DNA from: Candidatus Omnitrophota bacterium
GTDB lineage: Bacteria > Omnitrophota > Gorgyraeia > Duberdicusellales > Duberdicusellaceae
Length of the DNA stretch: 33,395 bases
Direction: 5' to 3'
Assembly (NCBI GenBank): GCA_021159015.1
Contig: JAGGSQ010000060.1
Location: forward strand, 1-33,395
Shown here: positions 1 to 8,582 of the stretch, piece by piece
Position numbering within the stretch: position 1 is the first letter of the stretch
Layout of the letters: every line of letters begins with the position of its first letter
The notes under the pieces: model-generated
Told to the model about the DNA's origin: nothing
Database searches by the model: none
The model's input: the letters and a program-made list of their open reading frames with translations, nothing else
Translations under genes and position numbers: made by a program

Positions 1-968
1 ACATTGTACCAAAGGCCCTGAGGATAAAGAAATTTAGAAAAAAAACGTTGAACAAAAGAAGCCTTGGGCAAAAAGGTGCTTATGGTAGAAGGAAATAAAA
101 GTACGGATTGAGCAAAAATGATAGCGATAACTCCTGCCATATCAACCTTTATTGGCAAATAAGTAGACTGCCCCCCGTAGACTCTGCGGCCCACTACACG
201 CCTGGCATATTGAACCGGAATTCTCCTCTGAGCTTGAGAAAACAATACTACGCCTACCACTACTATTAAAAATAACACCAGAAGCAATATCAAAGTAACA
301 GAGCTTATTTGGCGTTGCGAAGGATGAAAGGGAGAATAAAGACGCCAGAGCTGAAAGGCGGCGGAAGGAAGTCGCGAAAGAATACTGGCCGTAATTATCA
401 AAGAAATGCCGTTGCCAATACCTCTCTCCTGTATTTGTTCGCCCAGCCACATAATAAATAAAGATCCGGCTACCAGCGTAAATACGGTAGTAATTCTAAA
501 TCCCCAGCCGGGGAAAGGCACAATCACTGAGCCAAAAAACCGCTGCGGGCTCTCCAGCCAGAGTGAAATAAAAAAACCCTGCACTACACATAAAACAACG
601 GTTAAATAACGCGTATATTGATTTATCTTTTCATAGCCCGCCTTGCCCTCTTTGGCTAACTTTTCCAAAGCAGGAATCACAGCCGTCAAAAGCTGCATAA
701 TAATAGAAGCAGAAATATAAGGCATGATTCCCAGACCAAACACACTCATTTTGCGCAACGCTCCACCCGTAAACAAATTCATAAATCCCAGAAGACCGGC
801 TCCTTGCTTCTTGGCCAGCTCCGTAAAAAAGTGCGAAAGAGCTTGTCCGTCAATACCCGGCGTAGGAATAAAACATCCTAAACGGTAAACAGCAATAAGG
901 GCTAACGTAATCAAAACTTTCTTTCTTAAATCCGGAAGTTTAAAAATATTACCGAGATTCTTTATCAT
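1..968 (-). CDS. secY: Protein translocase subunit SecY (3' end cut by window)
   Basis: SecY is the channel-forming subunit of the SecYEG translocon in the inner membrane. I translated this by eye because the ORF track shows only a shadow (142..450). It starts MIKNLGNIFKLPDLRKKVL and continues through CFIPTPGIDGQAL, a plug-region MNLFTGGALRKMSVFGLGIMP and IPVQYARRVVGRR, all SecY hallmarks. About 322 codons are present, so roughly the last quarter of a normal ~430-residue protein lies outside the window. The start is the ATG 7 bases after the rplO stop, the usual place at the end of the spc operon. Its partner secE is also in this window (23826..24026). Confidence 0.95.
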   Translation of the reverse strand, partial: MIKNLGNIFKLPDLRKKVLITLALIAVYRLGCFIPTPGIDGQALSHFFTELAKKQGAGLLGFMNLFTGGALRKMSVFGLGIMPYISASIIMQLLTAVIPALEKLAKEGKAGYEKINQYTRYLTVVLCVVQGFFISLWLESPQRFFGSVIVPFPGWGFRITTVFTLVAGSLFIMWLGEQIQERGIGNGISLIITASILSRLPSAAFQLWRLYSPFHPSQRQISSVTLILLLVLFLIVVVGVVLFSQAQRRIPVQYARRVVGRRVYGGQSTYLPIKVDMAGVIAIIFAQSVLLFPSTISTFLPKASFVQRFFSKFLYPQGLWYN

Positions 969-975
969 TTATAGT

Positions 976-1425
976 TTACTTTAGGCTTAAAGTCTCAAAT
1001 TCTGATTTACTCTCTTTAATTTTAGTAAGAGCTTGCTCTGAAGCCTTATGAACTCTAAATACAAGTCTTTTGTTTAGTTCTCCCTTTGCTAGAACTTTCA
1101 CCGCCCCTTTATCATTCTTTATAAGATTTTTCTCTTTTAAAGTGCGCGGGTCAACTGTTTCGCCTTCGGCAAATTTTTTATCAATCTGAAGAAGGTTAAC
1201 TGTTTGGTACTCTATCTTCTTTTTATGGTTAAAACCCCGTTTGGGAATCTTACGCAGAAAAGGAACATTTCCTCCTTCAAATCCTATATAAAAACGGCGT
1301 CCCGCCCGCTGCCCTGTACCTTTATGACCCCGCCCGGCTGTCTTGCCGCGACCGGAAGCATGTCCGCGTCCCAAACGTCTCTTCCTTTTATTTCTACAGA
1401 TAGGTTTTAAGTCTTTTAACTCCAT
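976..1425 (-). CDS. rplO: 50S ribosomal protein L15
   Basis: L15 is a 149-residue large-subunit protein, close to the usual ~145. The glycine- and arginine-rich N-terminal tail (RLGRGHASGRGKTAGRGHKG) that threads into 23S rRNA is clear, followed by GFEGGNVPFLRKIPKRGF, the family signature region. It starts 5 bases after the rpsE stop. In most bacteria rpmD (L30) sits between rpsE and rplO, but there is no room for it here. secY follows 7 bases downstream. Confidence 0.97.
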   Translation of the reverse strand: MELKDLKPICRNKRKRRLGRGHASGRGKTAGRGHKGTGQRAGRRFYIGFEGGNVPFLRKIPKRGFNHKKKIEYQTVNLLQIDKKFAEGETVDPRTLKEKNLIKNDKGAVKVLAKGELNKRLVFRVHKASEQALTKIKESKSEFETLSLK

Positions 1426-1430
1426 AATTT

Positions 1431-1916
1431 CTATACTTTGGTATTCTTTAAAGCTTCAATAGTAGCTTTGACTACATTTATAGGATTATTTGATTTGCCT
1501 ACTACTTTTGTGAGAACATTCTTTATCCCCAGAGCTTCGCATACAGAACGCACCGGCAAAGAAGCGATAACTCCTGTTCCCTCTGAAGCCGGACGTAGAA
1601 TGACCTTTACAGCGTTAAACTTACCTTCTACGGTATGCACTATGGTATTTTTCCCTAAAGGTATACTTATAAGATATTTCTTAGCTTTGTTTATCCCCTT
1701 ACGAATTGCCTCTGCTACTTCGGCTGCCTTGCCTAAAGCATATCCCACTTTGCCTTTACCATCTCCTACCACTACTAAGGCCGCAAAATTAAGATTACGC
1801 CCCCCTCTGGTAACCTTATTTACCCTATTAATAAAGACTACCTTCTCAATAAAGGACTCTTCCTTAACGTCCAAATTGTCACTACCGGTATGAGTTTTCA
1901 GTTCTGAGCTATTCAT
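1431..1916 (-). CDS. rpsE: 30S ribosomal protein S5
   Basis: S5 is a small-subunit protein near the mRNA entry site that contributes to decoding accuracy. The 161-residue product shows the double-stranded-RNA-binding S5 domain from about residue 24 ([19 protein letters not shown]), the glycine-rich loop [14 protein letters not shown], and the C-terminal domain with [10 protein letters not shown] and [19 protein letters not shown]. An N-terminal extension of about 20 residues precedes the conserved fold. Its start codon overlaps the rplR stop by one base (TAATG), which suggests translational coupling. Confidence 0.97.
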   Translation of the reverse strand: MNSSELKTHTGSDNLDVKEESFIEKVVFINRVNKVTRGGRNLNFAALVVVGDGKGKVGYALGKAAEVAEAIRKGINKAKKYLISIPLGKNTIVHTVEGKFNAVKVILRPASEGTGVIASLPVRSVCEALGIKNVLTKVVGKSNNPINVVKATIEALKNTKV

Positions 1917-2281
1917 TAAAATGTCAACCCTCCTTCTCTAGCTCCTTCTGCTAATTGCTTCACCCTCCCCCAATAAGCATAACCGCCACGGTCAAAACTT
2001 ACCTTTTCTATACCCTTCTCTTTGGCCCGGGCGGCAATAATCTTACCCAAAATAAAAGCCGCCTCCTGGTTAGAAGTTTTAGGGCTCCGGGAACGAAAAT
2101 CCTTAGAATCAGTAGAAGCTGCCGCAAGCACTTTGTTATTACGATCATCTATAATCTGGGCATATATATGTTTACTGCTGCGAAATACACAAAGGCGCGG
2201 ACGGTTCTCGTCACCCTTTATTTTCTTCCTAATGCGCCGGTGCCTTATTATTCTGTATTTTCTTCTGTTTCTATCGGCCAT
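1916..2281 (-). CDS. rplR: 50S ribosomal protein L18
   Basis: L18 binds 5S rRNA in the central protuberance. I place the start at the ATG at 2281 ([20 protein letters not shown]), giving 121 residues. The ORF track begins at an upstream TTG inside rplF that adds eight unconserved residues. The basic N-terminus, [19 protein letters not shown] and the C-terminal [24 protein letters not shown] are diagnostic for L18. One base separates it from the rplF stop. Confidence 0.96.
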   Translation of the reverse strand: MADRNRRKYRIIRHRRIRKKIKGDENRPRLCVFRSSKHIYAQIIDDRNNKVLAAASTDSKDFRSRSPKTSNQEAAFILGKIIAARAKEKGIEKVSFDRGGYAYWGRVKQLAEGAREGGLTF

Positions 2282-2282
2282 A

Positions 2283-2822
2283 TTACTTTGCCATTGCCTT
2301 ACCAAGTTTTCTTCTCACTACTTCTCCTGCATATCTTATTCCTTTGCCTTTATATGGCTCCGGAGGATAAATCTTTCTTATTTCAGCGGCAAACTTCCCT
2401 ACAAAAGCTTTATCCGCTCCTTCTACTACTATGCGCGTAGCGGCAGGCAAGCTTACCTTTATCCCTTCCGGGATATCTATCTCCACGGGATGAGAAAATC
2501 CTATATTGAGAACTAATTTTTTGCCTTTCAATTGTGCCTTATAACCAACCCCTACTATTTCCAATTCCTTTTTGAACCCCTTTGTTAATCCTTCTACCAT
2601 ATTATTAACCAAAGCACGTGCCAGTCCATGGAAAGCTTTTAAATTCCCGGAATCTCCTTTGCGCCTAATAATAATCTGCCCATCTTTAAACTCAGCTTCA
2701 ATACCCCAAGGCAAACGATATTCTAACTTGCCTTTTGAACCCTCAATAGTAATAATATGTTTATCGATATTAACCTTTAAACTCTTATCTACAGCTATAG
2801 GCATCTTACCTATGCGCGACAT
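2283..2822 (-). CDS. rplF: 50S ribosomal protein L6
   Basis: L6 lies near the sarcin-ricin loop and the factor-binding site of the large subunit. The 179-residue product is of normal length and begins MSRIGKMPI. It shows the two tandem L6 folds and ends with the signature [24 protein letters not shown]. It starts 15 bases after rpsH and runs directly into rplR. Confidence 0.97.
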   Translation of the reverse strand: MSRIGKMPIAVDKSLKVNIDKHIITIEGSKGKLEYRLPWGIEAEFKDGQIIIRRKGDSGNLKAFHGLARALVNNMVEGLTKGFKKELEIVGVGYKAQLKGKKLVLNIGFSHPVEIDIPEGIKVSLPAATRIVVEGADKAFVGKFAAEIRKIYPPEPYKGKGIRYAGEVVRRKLGKAMAK

Positions 2823-2837
2823 AATAATTCTCCTCTT

Positions 2838-3233
2838 TCACCAAACATAGCAAATTATTTCCCCGCCAACCTTTCTCGCTCGTGCCTCTGAATCAGTAAG
2901 CAACCCTTGCGAAGTAGTAAGAATAGCTATGCCTTTCGATTCTAAAACCCGCGGAATTTTCTTAACGCCGGCATAAATTCTCAAGGAAGGCTTAGAAATT
3001 CTTTTTAGACCTCTTAGAGCCGGTTGCCCTTTTATGTATTTGAGGTATACCTTTATCCATTTCTTCTTACCTTCTTCCATTACAGACACATTGTCTATAT
3101 AGCCTTCCCTTTTAAGAATCTCGGCTAAATTAAATAACAGCTTAGAGTAAGAAATAACAGTTTCCTCTTTCTCAGCGCGATAAGCATTCCGAATAATAGT
3201 CAGACTGTCAGCAACAATATCACTTCTGCTCAT
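2838..3233 (-). CDS. rpsH: 30S ribosomal protein S8
   Basis: S8 is a primary 16S rRNA-binding protein needed for central-domain assembly. In E. coli it also represses the spc operon post-transcriptionally. The 131-residue product starts MSRSDIVADSLTIIRNAYRA. The C-terminal core has RVLESKGIAILTTSQGLLTDSEAR and ends with a short GGEIICYVW tail, all as expected. It lies between the zinc-type S14 and L6, the standard order. Confidence 0.97.
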   Translation of the reverse strand: MSRSDIVADSLTIIRNAYRAEKEETVISYSKLLFNLAEILKREGYIDNVSVMEEGKKKWIKVYLKYIKGQPALRGLKRISKPSLRIYAGVKKIPRVLESKGIAILTTSQGLLTDSEARARKVGGEIICYVW

Positions 3234-3246
3234 TATCTCTCCTCAA

Positions 3247-3432
3247 TTACCAACTTGCTTTAACTACGCCTGGTATTTCTCCTCTCCAGGCCAATTCACG
3301 AAAACAAACCCGGCATAATTCAAAATCTCGAATGTAACCGCGGCTCCGGCCACACAGGCGACAACGATTTCGTTTACGGACTTTAAATTTTGGCTCTTTT
3401 TTCCATTTCTCTATCCTCGCCTTAGTAGCCAA
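3247..3432 (-). CDS. rpsZ: 30S ribosomal protein S14, zinc-binding type Z
   Basis: This is the short (61-residue) zinc-ribbon form of S14, a protein of the 30S head. The zinc ligands are visible as C24-x2-C27 (CRLC) and C40-x2-C43 (CRVC), and the C-terminus is the conserved [13 protein letters not shown]. The zinc-less long form (~100 residues) used by many Proteobacteria is not in this window. The gene sits 13 bases before rpsH and 14 bases after rplE. Confidence 0.97.
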   Translation of the reverse strand: MATKARIEKWKKEPKFKVRKRNRCRLCGRSRGYIRDFELCRVCFRELAWRGEIPGVVKASW

Positions 3433-3446
3433 AATTCCCTCCTTGT

Positions 3447-4019
3447 TTACTTTCTCCTAAAAGGAAAACCCAAAAGTTCAAGCAGCCTTTCAGCTTCTTT
3501 GTCTGATTTAGCCGTAGTACAAATCGTAATATCCATTCCCTGCGTACGTTCTACTTTATCAATGTCCACTTCGGGGAAAATTGTCTGCTCACTTATACCT
3601 AAACTGTAATTTCCGTGCCCGTCAAAACTTCTGCGGCTAAAACCCCTAAAGTCTCTTATGCGCGGTACAGCTATACTTATAAATCTATCTAAGAACTCAT
3701 ACATCATTTTTTTTCTTAAAGTAACACTTATACCGATAGCCATACCCTTGCGAATCTTAAAATTAGATACTGCCTTGCGGGCTCTGTTTATGCGTGGCAT
3801 CTGTCCCGTAATCTGTGCCAACTCCTGCTTAGCTTTTTCTATTATTTTAGCATCCTGGGTGGCTTCGCCTATTCCCATATTGATTACTATTTTGTACAAG
3901 CGTCCCACCGCCAAATCATTAGTATGGCCAAATTCCTTTTTCAATTGCGGCAAGGCTTCCTTCTCGTATTTTTCCTGCAATCTAGGTATATACTTTTTTG
4001 CTACAGTGGATTCTGACAT
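3447..4019 (-). CDS. rplE: 50S ribosomal protein L5
   Basis: L5 binds 5S rRNA and contacts the P-site tRNA. The 190-residue product has about 10 extra residues at the N-terminus relative to the usual ~180. The core is normal: [32 protein letters not shown], and a C-terminal [26 protein letters not shown]. Its ATG lies 19 bases inside the end of rplX in another frame. Ribosome-binding sequence is weak (AAAAG), so translation may depend on ribosomes finishing rplX. Confidence 0.96.
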   Translation of the reverse strand: MSESTVAKKYIPRLQEKYEKEALPQLKKEFGHTNDLAVGRLYKIVINMGIGEATQDAKIIEKAKQELAQITGQMPRINRARKAVSNFKIRKGMAIGISVTLRKKMMYEFLDRFISIAVPRIRDFRGFSRRSFDGHGNYSLGISEQTIFPEVDIDKVERTQGMDITICTTAKSDKEAERLLELLGFPFRRK

Positions 4020-4312
4020 CTTTTACAAATCCTTATCTTGGAATTATCCTTCATTATCTTTACGCCAAACCTTACCCCTCGCCGGCAATTGCTGCAGTAC
4101 AAAGCTAAATTAGACAGAGCTAAAGGAGCCGGCTTCTCTATAATACCGCCCGCTTCCTGCTCGGAACGCCGCCGCATATGTTTCTTCACCAGATTAGCCC
4201 CCTCTACTATGGCCCGCCCCTCTTTACGAAAGACACGCAAAACCTTTCCCTTTACACCTTTATCCCTGCCTACCCTTACCACTACTGTATCGCCTTTCTT
4301 TATCCCCAGCAT
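4001..4312 (-). CDS. rplX: 50S ribosomal protein L24
   Basis: L24 starts large-subunit assembly at the 5' end of 23S rRNA. The 103-residue product has an N-terminal KOW motif (KKGDTVVVRVGRDKGVKGKV). It also carries a C-terminal four-cysteine zinc-ribbon-like tail, C73-x2-C76 and C96-x2-C99, that many but not all L24 proteins keep. It shares one base with the rplN stop (TAATG), and its 3' end overlaps rplE by 19 bases. Confidence 0.96.
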   Translation of the reverse strand: MLGIKKGDTVVVRVGRDKGVKGKVLRVFRKEGRAIVEGANLVKKHMRRRSEQEAGGIIEKPAPLALSNLALYCSNCRRGVRFGVKIMKDNSKIRICKRCQNPL

Positions 4313-4677
4313 TACACAACCTCCGGCGCCAATGATACTATTTTGGAGAACTTTTCTCTTATTTCACGACTTACTGGCCCAAAAACCCTTGTCCCCCTAG
4401 GGTTGCCATCTTTATCAACAATCACGCAAGCATTATGGTCAAACTTCACCACCACACCATCCCGACGTTTTATAGGAAAACGCGTCCTTACCACTACCGC
4501 CCGCACTACGCTGCCCTTCTTAATAGGACTATTACCTATAGTCTCTTTGACATTAGCAGTTATCACATCGCCGATATCGGCATATTTCTTATCTTTGCGG
4601 CCAATAACCCCTATGCACGAAACTACTTTTGCTCCACTGTTATCTGCTACTTTGAGCCTGGTTCTTAGATAAATCAT
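4312..4677 (-). CDS. rplN: 50S ribosomal protein L14
   Basis: L14 sits at the subunit interface and forms bridge B8. The 121-residue product has the normal length, with the beta-barrel start RTRLKVADNSGAKVVSCIGV, the basic AVVVRTRFPIKRRDG segment and the C-terminal PRGTRVFGPVSREIREKFSKIVSLAPEVV. The last is nearly invariant in the family. Its ATG overlaps the rpsQ stop by four bases (ATGA). Confidence 0.98.
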   Translation of the reverse strand: MIYLRTRLKVADNSGAKVVSCIGVIGRKDKKYADIGDVITANVKETIGNSPIKKGSVVRAVVVRTRFPIKRRDGVVVKFDHNACVIVDKDGNPRGTRVFGPVSREIREKFSKIVSLAPEVV

Positions 4678-4931
4678 TTTTTCTCTGCCCTGGTTATTAC
4701 CTCCGCCAAAACAAAATGTTTCTCTTTTGAATAAGGACGCGACTCAACTACTCTTACATAATCTCCCTTTGAAGCCTGATTCTGCTTATCATGAGCTTTT
4801 ACCTTCTTATGTACCTTAATGATTTTCTTATAAAGAGGATGCTTCTTAAGTCTTTCTACCTTCACCACAATGGTTTTGTCTATCTTATCTGAAACTACTA
4901 TTCCCTCTAACACTCTACGCCTTTGTCTCAT
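4674..4931 (-). CDS. rpsQ: 30S ribosomal protein S17
   Basis: S17 is a primary 16S rRNA-binding OB-fold protein of the 30S body. The 85-residue product begins MRQRRRVLEGIVVSDKIDKT and contains the family motif HPLYKKIIKVHKKVKAHD followed by GDYVRVVESRPYSKEK. The start codon lies 17 bases inside the end of rpmC in a different frame. That is a longer overlap than the ATGA type common elsewhere in this cluster. Confidence 0.96.
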   Translation of the reverse strand: MRQRRRVLEGIVVSDKIDKTIVVKVERLKKHPLYKKIIKVHKKVKAHDKQNQASKGDYVRVVESRPYSKEKHFVLAEVITRAEKK

Positions 4932-5115
4932 TTTCTTTCTCCCGTATTACTGTAAGAATTCGCGCTATATCTTTTCTAATTAAAGAAAAACGATGCGGCT
5001 TGTCGAGCTTGCTATATTTCTTCTGAAAATTAAGCTCGTACAGCTCTTTTCTCAAGCTCTCTAACTTATCCAGCAGTTCTTCTTTGTTTAATACTCTTAT
5101 TTCTTTTGTTTTCAT
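4915..5115 (-). CDS. rpmC: 50S ribosomal protein L29
   Basis: L29 lies by the peptide exit tunnel and forms part of the docking site for SRP and trigger factor. The 66-residue helical hairpin shows LLDKLESLRKELYELNFQKK and then the canonical RFSLIRKDIARILTVIREKE. It overlaps rplP by four bases upstream (ATGA) and rpsQ by 17 bases downstream. Confidence 0.96.
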   Translation of the reverse strand: MKTKEIRVLNKEELLDKLESLRKELYELNFQKKYSKLDKPHRFSLIRKDIARILTVIREKENETKA

Positions 5116-5528
5116 AAGTGGGCCCTTTCAACAAACATAGTACGAAAAGATAACTTATGAGCTATATTGCGACATATCTCTTGAGCATATTCACGGGGCA
5201 CTCCCCCAATTTCAAAAACAACCTGTCCCTTTCTAATAGTTGCTACCCAGAAAGCTATATCACCCTTACCTTTACCCATACGCGTCTCCTGAGGCTTTTT
5301 ACTTATGGGCTTGTCCGAGAATACCCTTAGCCAATATTTTCCCTCTCGGCGCAAAGCCCGGCTTAAAGCTACACGAATTGTCTCCAGCTGATTATTCTTA
5401 AGCCAAGCCGGCTCAAGAGCCCTCAAGCCATACTCGCCAAAACTTACTCGCGAGCCTGCTACCGCTAATCCTTTTCTTCTGCCTCGCTGTGCCTTGCGAT
5501 ATTTTACACGACTAGGAATAAAAGGCAT
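5112..5528 (-). CDS. rplP: 50S ribosomal protein L16
   Basis: L16 helps shape the A-site side of the peptidyl-transferase centre. The 138-residue product starts MPFIPSRVKYRKAQRGR and includes GLRALEPAWLKNNQLETIRVALSRALRREG, IFSDKP-like RVFSDKPISKKPQETRMGKGKG and the C-terminal helix with REYAQEICRNIAHKL. These are classic L16 blocks. It begins immediately after the rpsC stop with no gap. Confidence 0.97.
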   Translation of the reverse strand: MPFIPSRVKYRKAQRGRRKGLAVAGSRVSFGEYGLRALEPAWLKNNQLETIRVALSRALRREGKYWLRVFSDKPISKKPQETRMGKGKGDIAFWVATIRKGQVVFEIGGVPREYAQEICRNIAHKLSFRTMFVERAHL

Positions 5529-6206
5529 TTATTTCTTCTCCTCGTCTTCTCCCGTATCTTTTAGATAATAACCCAGCGGCTTCTCGCCGCGGTAAGCCCA
5601 CACCTTAACTCCAATAGTACCATACGTTGTCTTAGCTATGGCGTAACCGTAATCTATATCAGAACGAAATGTCTGCAGAGGGACTTTTCCTTGTTTATAT
5701 ACCTCACTCCTGGCAATCTCGGCTCCCTGCAGACGGCCGGAACAGCGTATTTTTATGCCTTCTATGCCCGCAGCTAGCGCATTAGCAATAGCTTTTTTCA
5801 TGGCGCGCCGGTAATTTACCCGTTTTACAATCTGAAAAGCTATAATCTCAGCAATTAGCTGTGCCTCTTTCTCCGGCTCCGTTACTTCCTCAATATCTAT
5901 AATCACCTCTCTTTTAACTAATGATTGAATATCTGACTTTATCCTCTCTATCCCCTGTCCCCTGCGGCCGATGATTACTCCCGGACGAGAAGTACGAATT
6001 CTTATTCTTACCGACTCGGAAGAGACTCTATCTATAATAATTTGGGCGATAGAACCCTGGGGATAAAAATCTTTTATCAGTTTTCTTATTTTTATATCCT
6101 CTTCCAGAAACGTAGCGAACTCCCGCCGCTTTTGAGTAAACCAGCGCGATTTCCACTCTTTGCCAAACCTGATTCTCAAAATATAAGGATGTACTTTTTG
6201 CCCCAT
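5529..6206 (-). CDS. rpsC: 30S ribosomal protein S3
   Basis: S3 lines the mRNA entry tunnel of the 30S head. The 225-residue product has the N-terminal MGQKVHPYILRIRFGKEWKSRW and a KH type-2 domain at roughly residues 40-110 with RPGVIIGRRGQGIERIKSDI. The C-terminal domain follows (RRAMKKAIANALAAGIEGIK, SGRLQGAEIARSE, GYAIAKTTYGTIGVKVW). The length is normal. It is spaced 5 bases from rplV. Confidence 0.97.
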   Translation of the reverse strand: MGQKVHPYILRIRFGKEWKSRWFTQKRREFATFLEEDIKIRKLIKDFYPQGSIAQIIIDRVSSESVRIRIRTSRPGVIIGRRGQGIERIKSDIQSLVKREVIIDIEEVTEPEKEAQLIAEIIAFQIVKRVNYRRAMKKAIANALAAGIEGIKIRCSGRLQGAEIARSEVYKQGKVPLQTFRSDIDYGYAIAKTTYGTIGVKVWAYRGEKPLGYYLKDTGEDEEKK

Positions 6207-6211
6207 TTCCT

Positions 6212-6547
6212 CTATTTATTTAATAAATCTAACTCCACTTTAATATGAGAAGTTCTTCTTTTTATTAACGTTGCCCGACCAAAGGTAGCCGCACGATAAC
6301 GTCGCAAAGCCGGCCCTGCATCAACCTTTACCAGCGAAATATACAAATCCTTCCTCTCTACACCTTTCTGTTGCGCATTACTTACAGCAGAATTAAGCGC
6401 TTTACGAAAATATAAAGAAGCACCCTTATTCAAAGAAGTCAAAATTCCTAATGCCACCTCTACATTCTTTCCTTTAATTAAAGGCACTATTCTTTTAGCC
6501 TTCTTGGGAGAAACTTTCAAATATTTTATATAAGCTTTCGCAATCAT
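6212..6547 (-). CDS. rplV: 50S ribosomal protein L22
   Basis: L22 lines the nascent-peptide exit tunnel. The 111-residue product shows [41 protein letters not shown] and the tunnel beta-hairpin region [25 protein letters not shown], all typical of the family. Its ATG overlaps the rpsS stop by four bases (ATGA). Confidence 0.97.
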   Translation of the reverse strand: MIAKAYIKYLKVSPKKAKRIVPLIKGKNVEVALGILTSLNKGASLYFRKALNSAVSNAQQKGVERKDLYISLVKVDAGPALRRYRAATFGRATLIKRRTSHIKVELDLLNK

Positions 6548-6831
6548 TTCTTTTCGGATGCTTTCTTAGCTTTTACTCCTCCATGCTGGCGAAAAGTACG
6601 CGTAGGTACAAACTCCCCCAGCCTGTGCCCTACCATTGCCTCAGTTATAAAAACAGGTACATGTTTTTTACCATCATGTACAGCAAAAGTAAGCCCTACA
6701 AACTCTGGTACTACCATAGAAGCCCGTGACCAAGTCTTGATAGGATTACGCATCCCCTTCTTTTTAGCTTCCTGGGCTTTCTTCAAAAGTTTAGCATCAA
6801 CAAAAGGACCCTTTTTCAGCGAACGGCTCAT
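6544..6831 (-). CDS. rpsS: 30S ribosomal protein S19
   Basis: S19 is a 30S head protein that contacts the A-site finger of 23S rRNA. The 95-residue product begins [19 protein letters not shown] and has [30 protein letters not shown] and [18 protein letters not shown], a near-perfect S19 pattern. It overlaps rplB by four bases at its start and rplV by four at its end. Confidence 0.98.
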   Translation of the reverse strand: MSRSLKKGPFVDAKLLKKAQEAKKKGMRNPIKTWSRASMVVPEFVGLTFAVHDGKKHVPVFITEAMVGHRLGEFVPTRTFRQHGGVKAKKASEKK

Positions 6832-7661
6832 TTCTTTCTTCTCCTCACAATAAATTTATCACTCATTTTCTTCTTTCTTGTTTTTGCCCCTTTAGTAGGC
6901 TTGCCCCAAGGCGTAACTGGATGCGGATTGCCCTGACCAGCTTTTCCTTCTCCGCCGCCATGAGGATGGTCAATAGGATTCATAGCTACACCTCTTATTT
7001 TAGGCCGCCGTCCCAGCCAACGCCGGCGGCCGGCTTTGCCTAAAGTCAATGAGGAATTCTCAATAAAACCTACCTGTCCGATAGTAGCCCGGCACTCTTC
7101 TTTAACCATGCGGATTTCTCCCGAGGGCATCTTTAAATGTACCATGCCCCTGTCTTTCCCCATTACCTGGGCCCAACTTCCTGCACTGCGTACCAGCTTT
7201 CCTCCTTTACCCGGTTCCAATTCCACATTATGCACCAAGACACTCAAGGGAATATATTTAAGCTTCATAGCATTGCCATTCTTAATTTCTACCTGCGAAT
7301 CAGAGCCACTTACTACTCTATCTCCTACTTTCAAATCTTTAGGCCAGATAATATAACGCTTTTCGCCATCCTTATACTCTAATAAAGCAATACGGGCACT
7401 GCGGTTAGGATCATACTCAATACTTACAACTTTAGCTTCTACGTCAAATTTATCTCTCTTAAAATCTACCACTCTATAGCGTCTCTTGTGTCCTCCTCCT
7501 CTTCTTCTTACCGTAATCCTGCCGCTGTTAGCACGCCCTCCGGTTTTTTTCAAAGGCAAAAGAAGAGACTTTTCTGGTTTTTCTTTAGTTATCTCTTCAA
7601 AATCTGCCAGAACTGTAAAGCGGCTTGAAGCTGTAACTGGTTTTAACTTTCTTACACCCAT
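6828..7661 (-). CDS. rplB: 50S ribosomal protein L2
   Basis: L2 is the large-subunit protein required for subunit association and peptidyl-transferase assembly. The 277-residue product has the expected length and the OB and SH3-like domains. It includes [40 protein letters not shown] and the C-terminal [16 protein letters not shown], which holds the conserved histidine of the family. The gap to rplW is one base. Confidence 0.98.
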   Translation of the reverse strand: MGVRKLKPVTASSRFTVLADFEEITKEKPEKSLLLPLKKTGGRANSGRITVRRRGGGHKRRYRVVDFKRDKFDVEAKVVSIEYDPNRSARIALLEYKDGEKRYIIWPKDLKVGDRVVSGSDSQVEIKNGNAMKLKYIPLSVLVHNVELEPGKGGKLVRSAGSWAQVMGKDRGMVHLKMPSGEIRMVKEECRATIGQVGFIENSSLTLGKAGRRRWLGRRPKIRGVAMNPIDHPHGGGEGKAGQGNPHPVTPWGKPTKGAKTRKKKMSDKFIVRRRKK

Positions 7662-7662
7662 T

Positions 7663-7941
7663 TTAACCTATCTCTATCTTTTGACCTGCTGCTAATTTTA
7701 CTATGGCTTTCTTCCACCGGGAAGTATATCCCTGTTTATACCTAACTCTTTTCTTTTTACCTCTCATGTTTATAGTATTCACTTTTAAAACTCTCACTTT
7801 ATATAACTTCTCTACCGCTCTTTTGATTTCTACTTTATTAGTATCAGGATATACTAAGAAAGTATAGCGGCCTCGCGTATTCTCAGCCTGAGTTTTTTCC
7901 GTTATAAAAGGCGACTTCAAAATTTGATAAGGACTTTTCAT
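7663..7941 (-). CDS. rplW: 50S ribosomal protein L23
   Basis: L23 sits at the exit tunnel and anchors trigger factor and SRP. The 92-residue product has [12 protein letters not shown] at the start, [31 protein letters not shown] in the middle and a basic segment [21 protein letters not shown], all typical. Its ATG overlaps the rplD stop by four bases. Confidence 0.97.
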   Translation of the reverse strand: MKSPYQILKSPFITEKTQAENTRGRYTFLVYPDTNKVEIKRAVEKLYKVRVLKVNTINMRGKKKRVRYKQGYTSRWKKAIVKLAAGQKIEIG

Positions 7942-8573
7942 GATAATGCTTTCTTTATTCTCTCCTCTAAAGATAAAATCCCTTCTTTAGTGACAACTAA
8001 CTTGCGGCAGTTCAGTACTTCATAGGCGTTAATATCTGCTGCCGGCCTCAATTCTACATCTTTGATATTGCGGCTAGCTAATACAGCCTCTCTGCTAAAG
8101 GCTCTATCAACAAAGAGTGACCTCCTTCTAAGGTCAAGATTACCTAATATTTCATGAAAAACCTTAGTTTTAGGTTTATTTACTTCCAGTTTGTCCAGAA
8201 AGACTATTTCTGAATCTTTAAGCTTAGCATTTAACGCTGACTGCAAGGCTCTAATTTTCATTTTCTTGGGAATCTTCCGGCTAACCTCTCGAGGATGTGG
8301 CCCAAACACAACTCCCCCTCCCCGCCATAAAGGATTACGTCTTTCACCTACTCTAGCCCTGCCTGTGCCCTTCTGGCGCCAAGGCTTCTGACCACTACCT
8401 TTTACTTCGCCCCGCGTTTTACTAGAAGCAGTAAGAATTTTCTGCTGGTTGGCAATATAAGCTTTCACTACCTGGACTAACAAATCTCTATTAACTTTGC
8501 CATCAAACACTTGAGAATCCAGCTCTATCTCGCCCTTTTCCTCGCCTTGAATACTCAAAAGTTTAACTTTCAT
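7938..8573 (-). CDS. rplD: 50S ribosomal protein L4
   Basis: L4 contributes a long loop to the exit tunnel. In E. coli it also represses the S10 operon. The 211-residue product contains the loop signature KTRGEVKGSGQKPWRQKGTG and RRNPLWRGGGVVFGPHPR, then LRRRSLFVDRAF and a C-terminal LNCRKLVVTKEGI. The overall length is normal. It lies 9 bases after rplC and overlaps rplW by four bases. Confidence 0.97.
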   Translation of the reverse strand: MKVKLLSIQGEEKGEIELDSQVFDGKVNRDLLVQVVKAYIANQQKILTASSKTRGEVKGSGQKPWRQKGTGRARVGERRNPLWRGGGVVFGPHPREVSRKIPKKMKIRALQSALNAKLKDSEIVFLDKLEVNKPKTKVFHEILGNLDLRRRSLFVDRAFSREAVLASRNIKDVELRPAADINAYEVLNCRKLVVTKEGILSLEERIKKALS

Positions 8574-8582
8574 CTCGACTCT

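Noticed and set aside
142-450. 102-aa minus-strand ORF in the track
   Set aside because: It is an out-of-frame shadow of secY; the true secY frame reads through this region without stops from the ATG at 968.
1955-2516. Overlapping plus-strand ORFs of 161 and 164 aa
   Set aside because: They lie antisense to rplR and rplF, which are unmistakable, and their translations are low-complexity F/L/S/Y-rich shadows.
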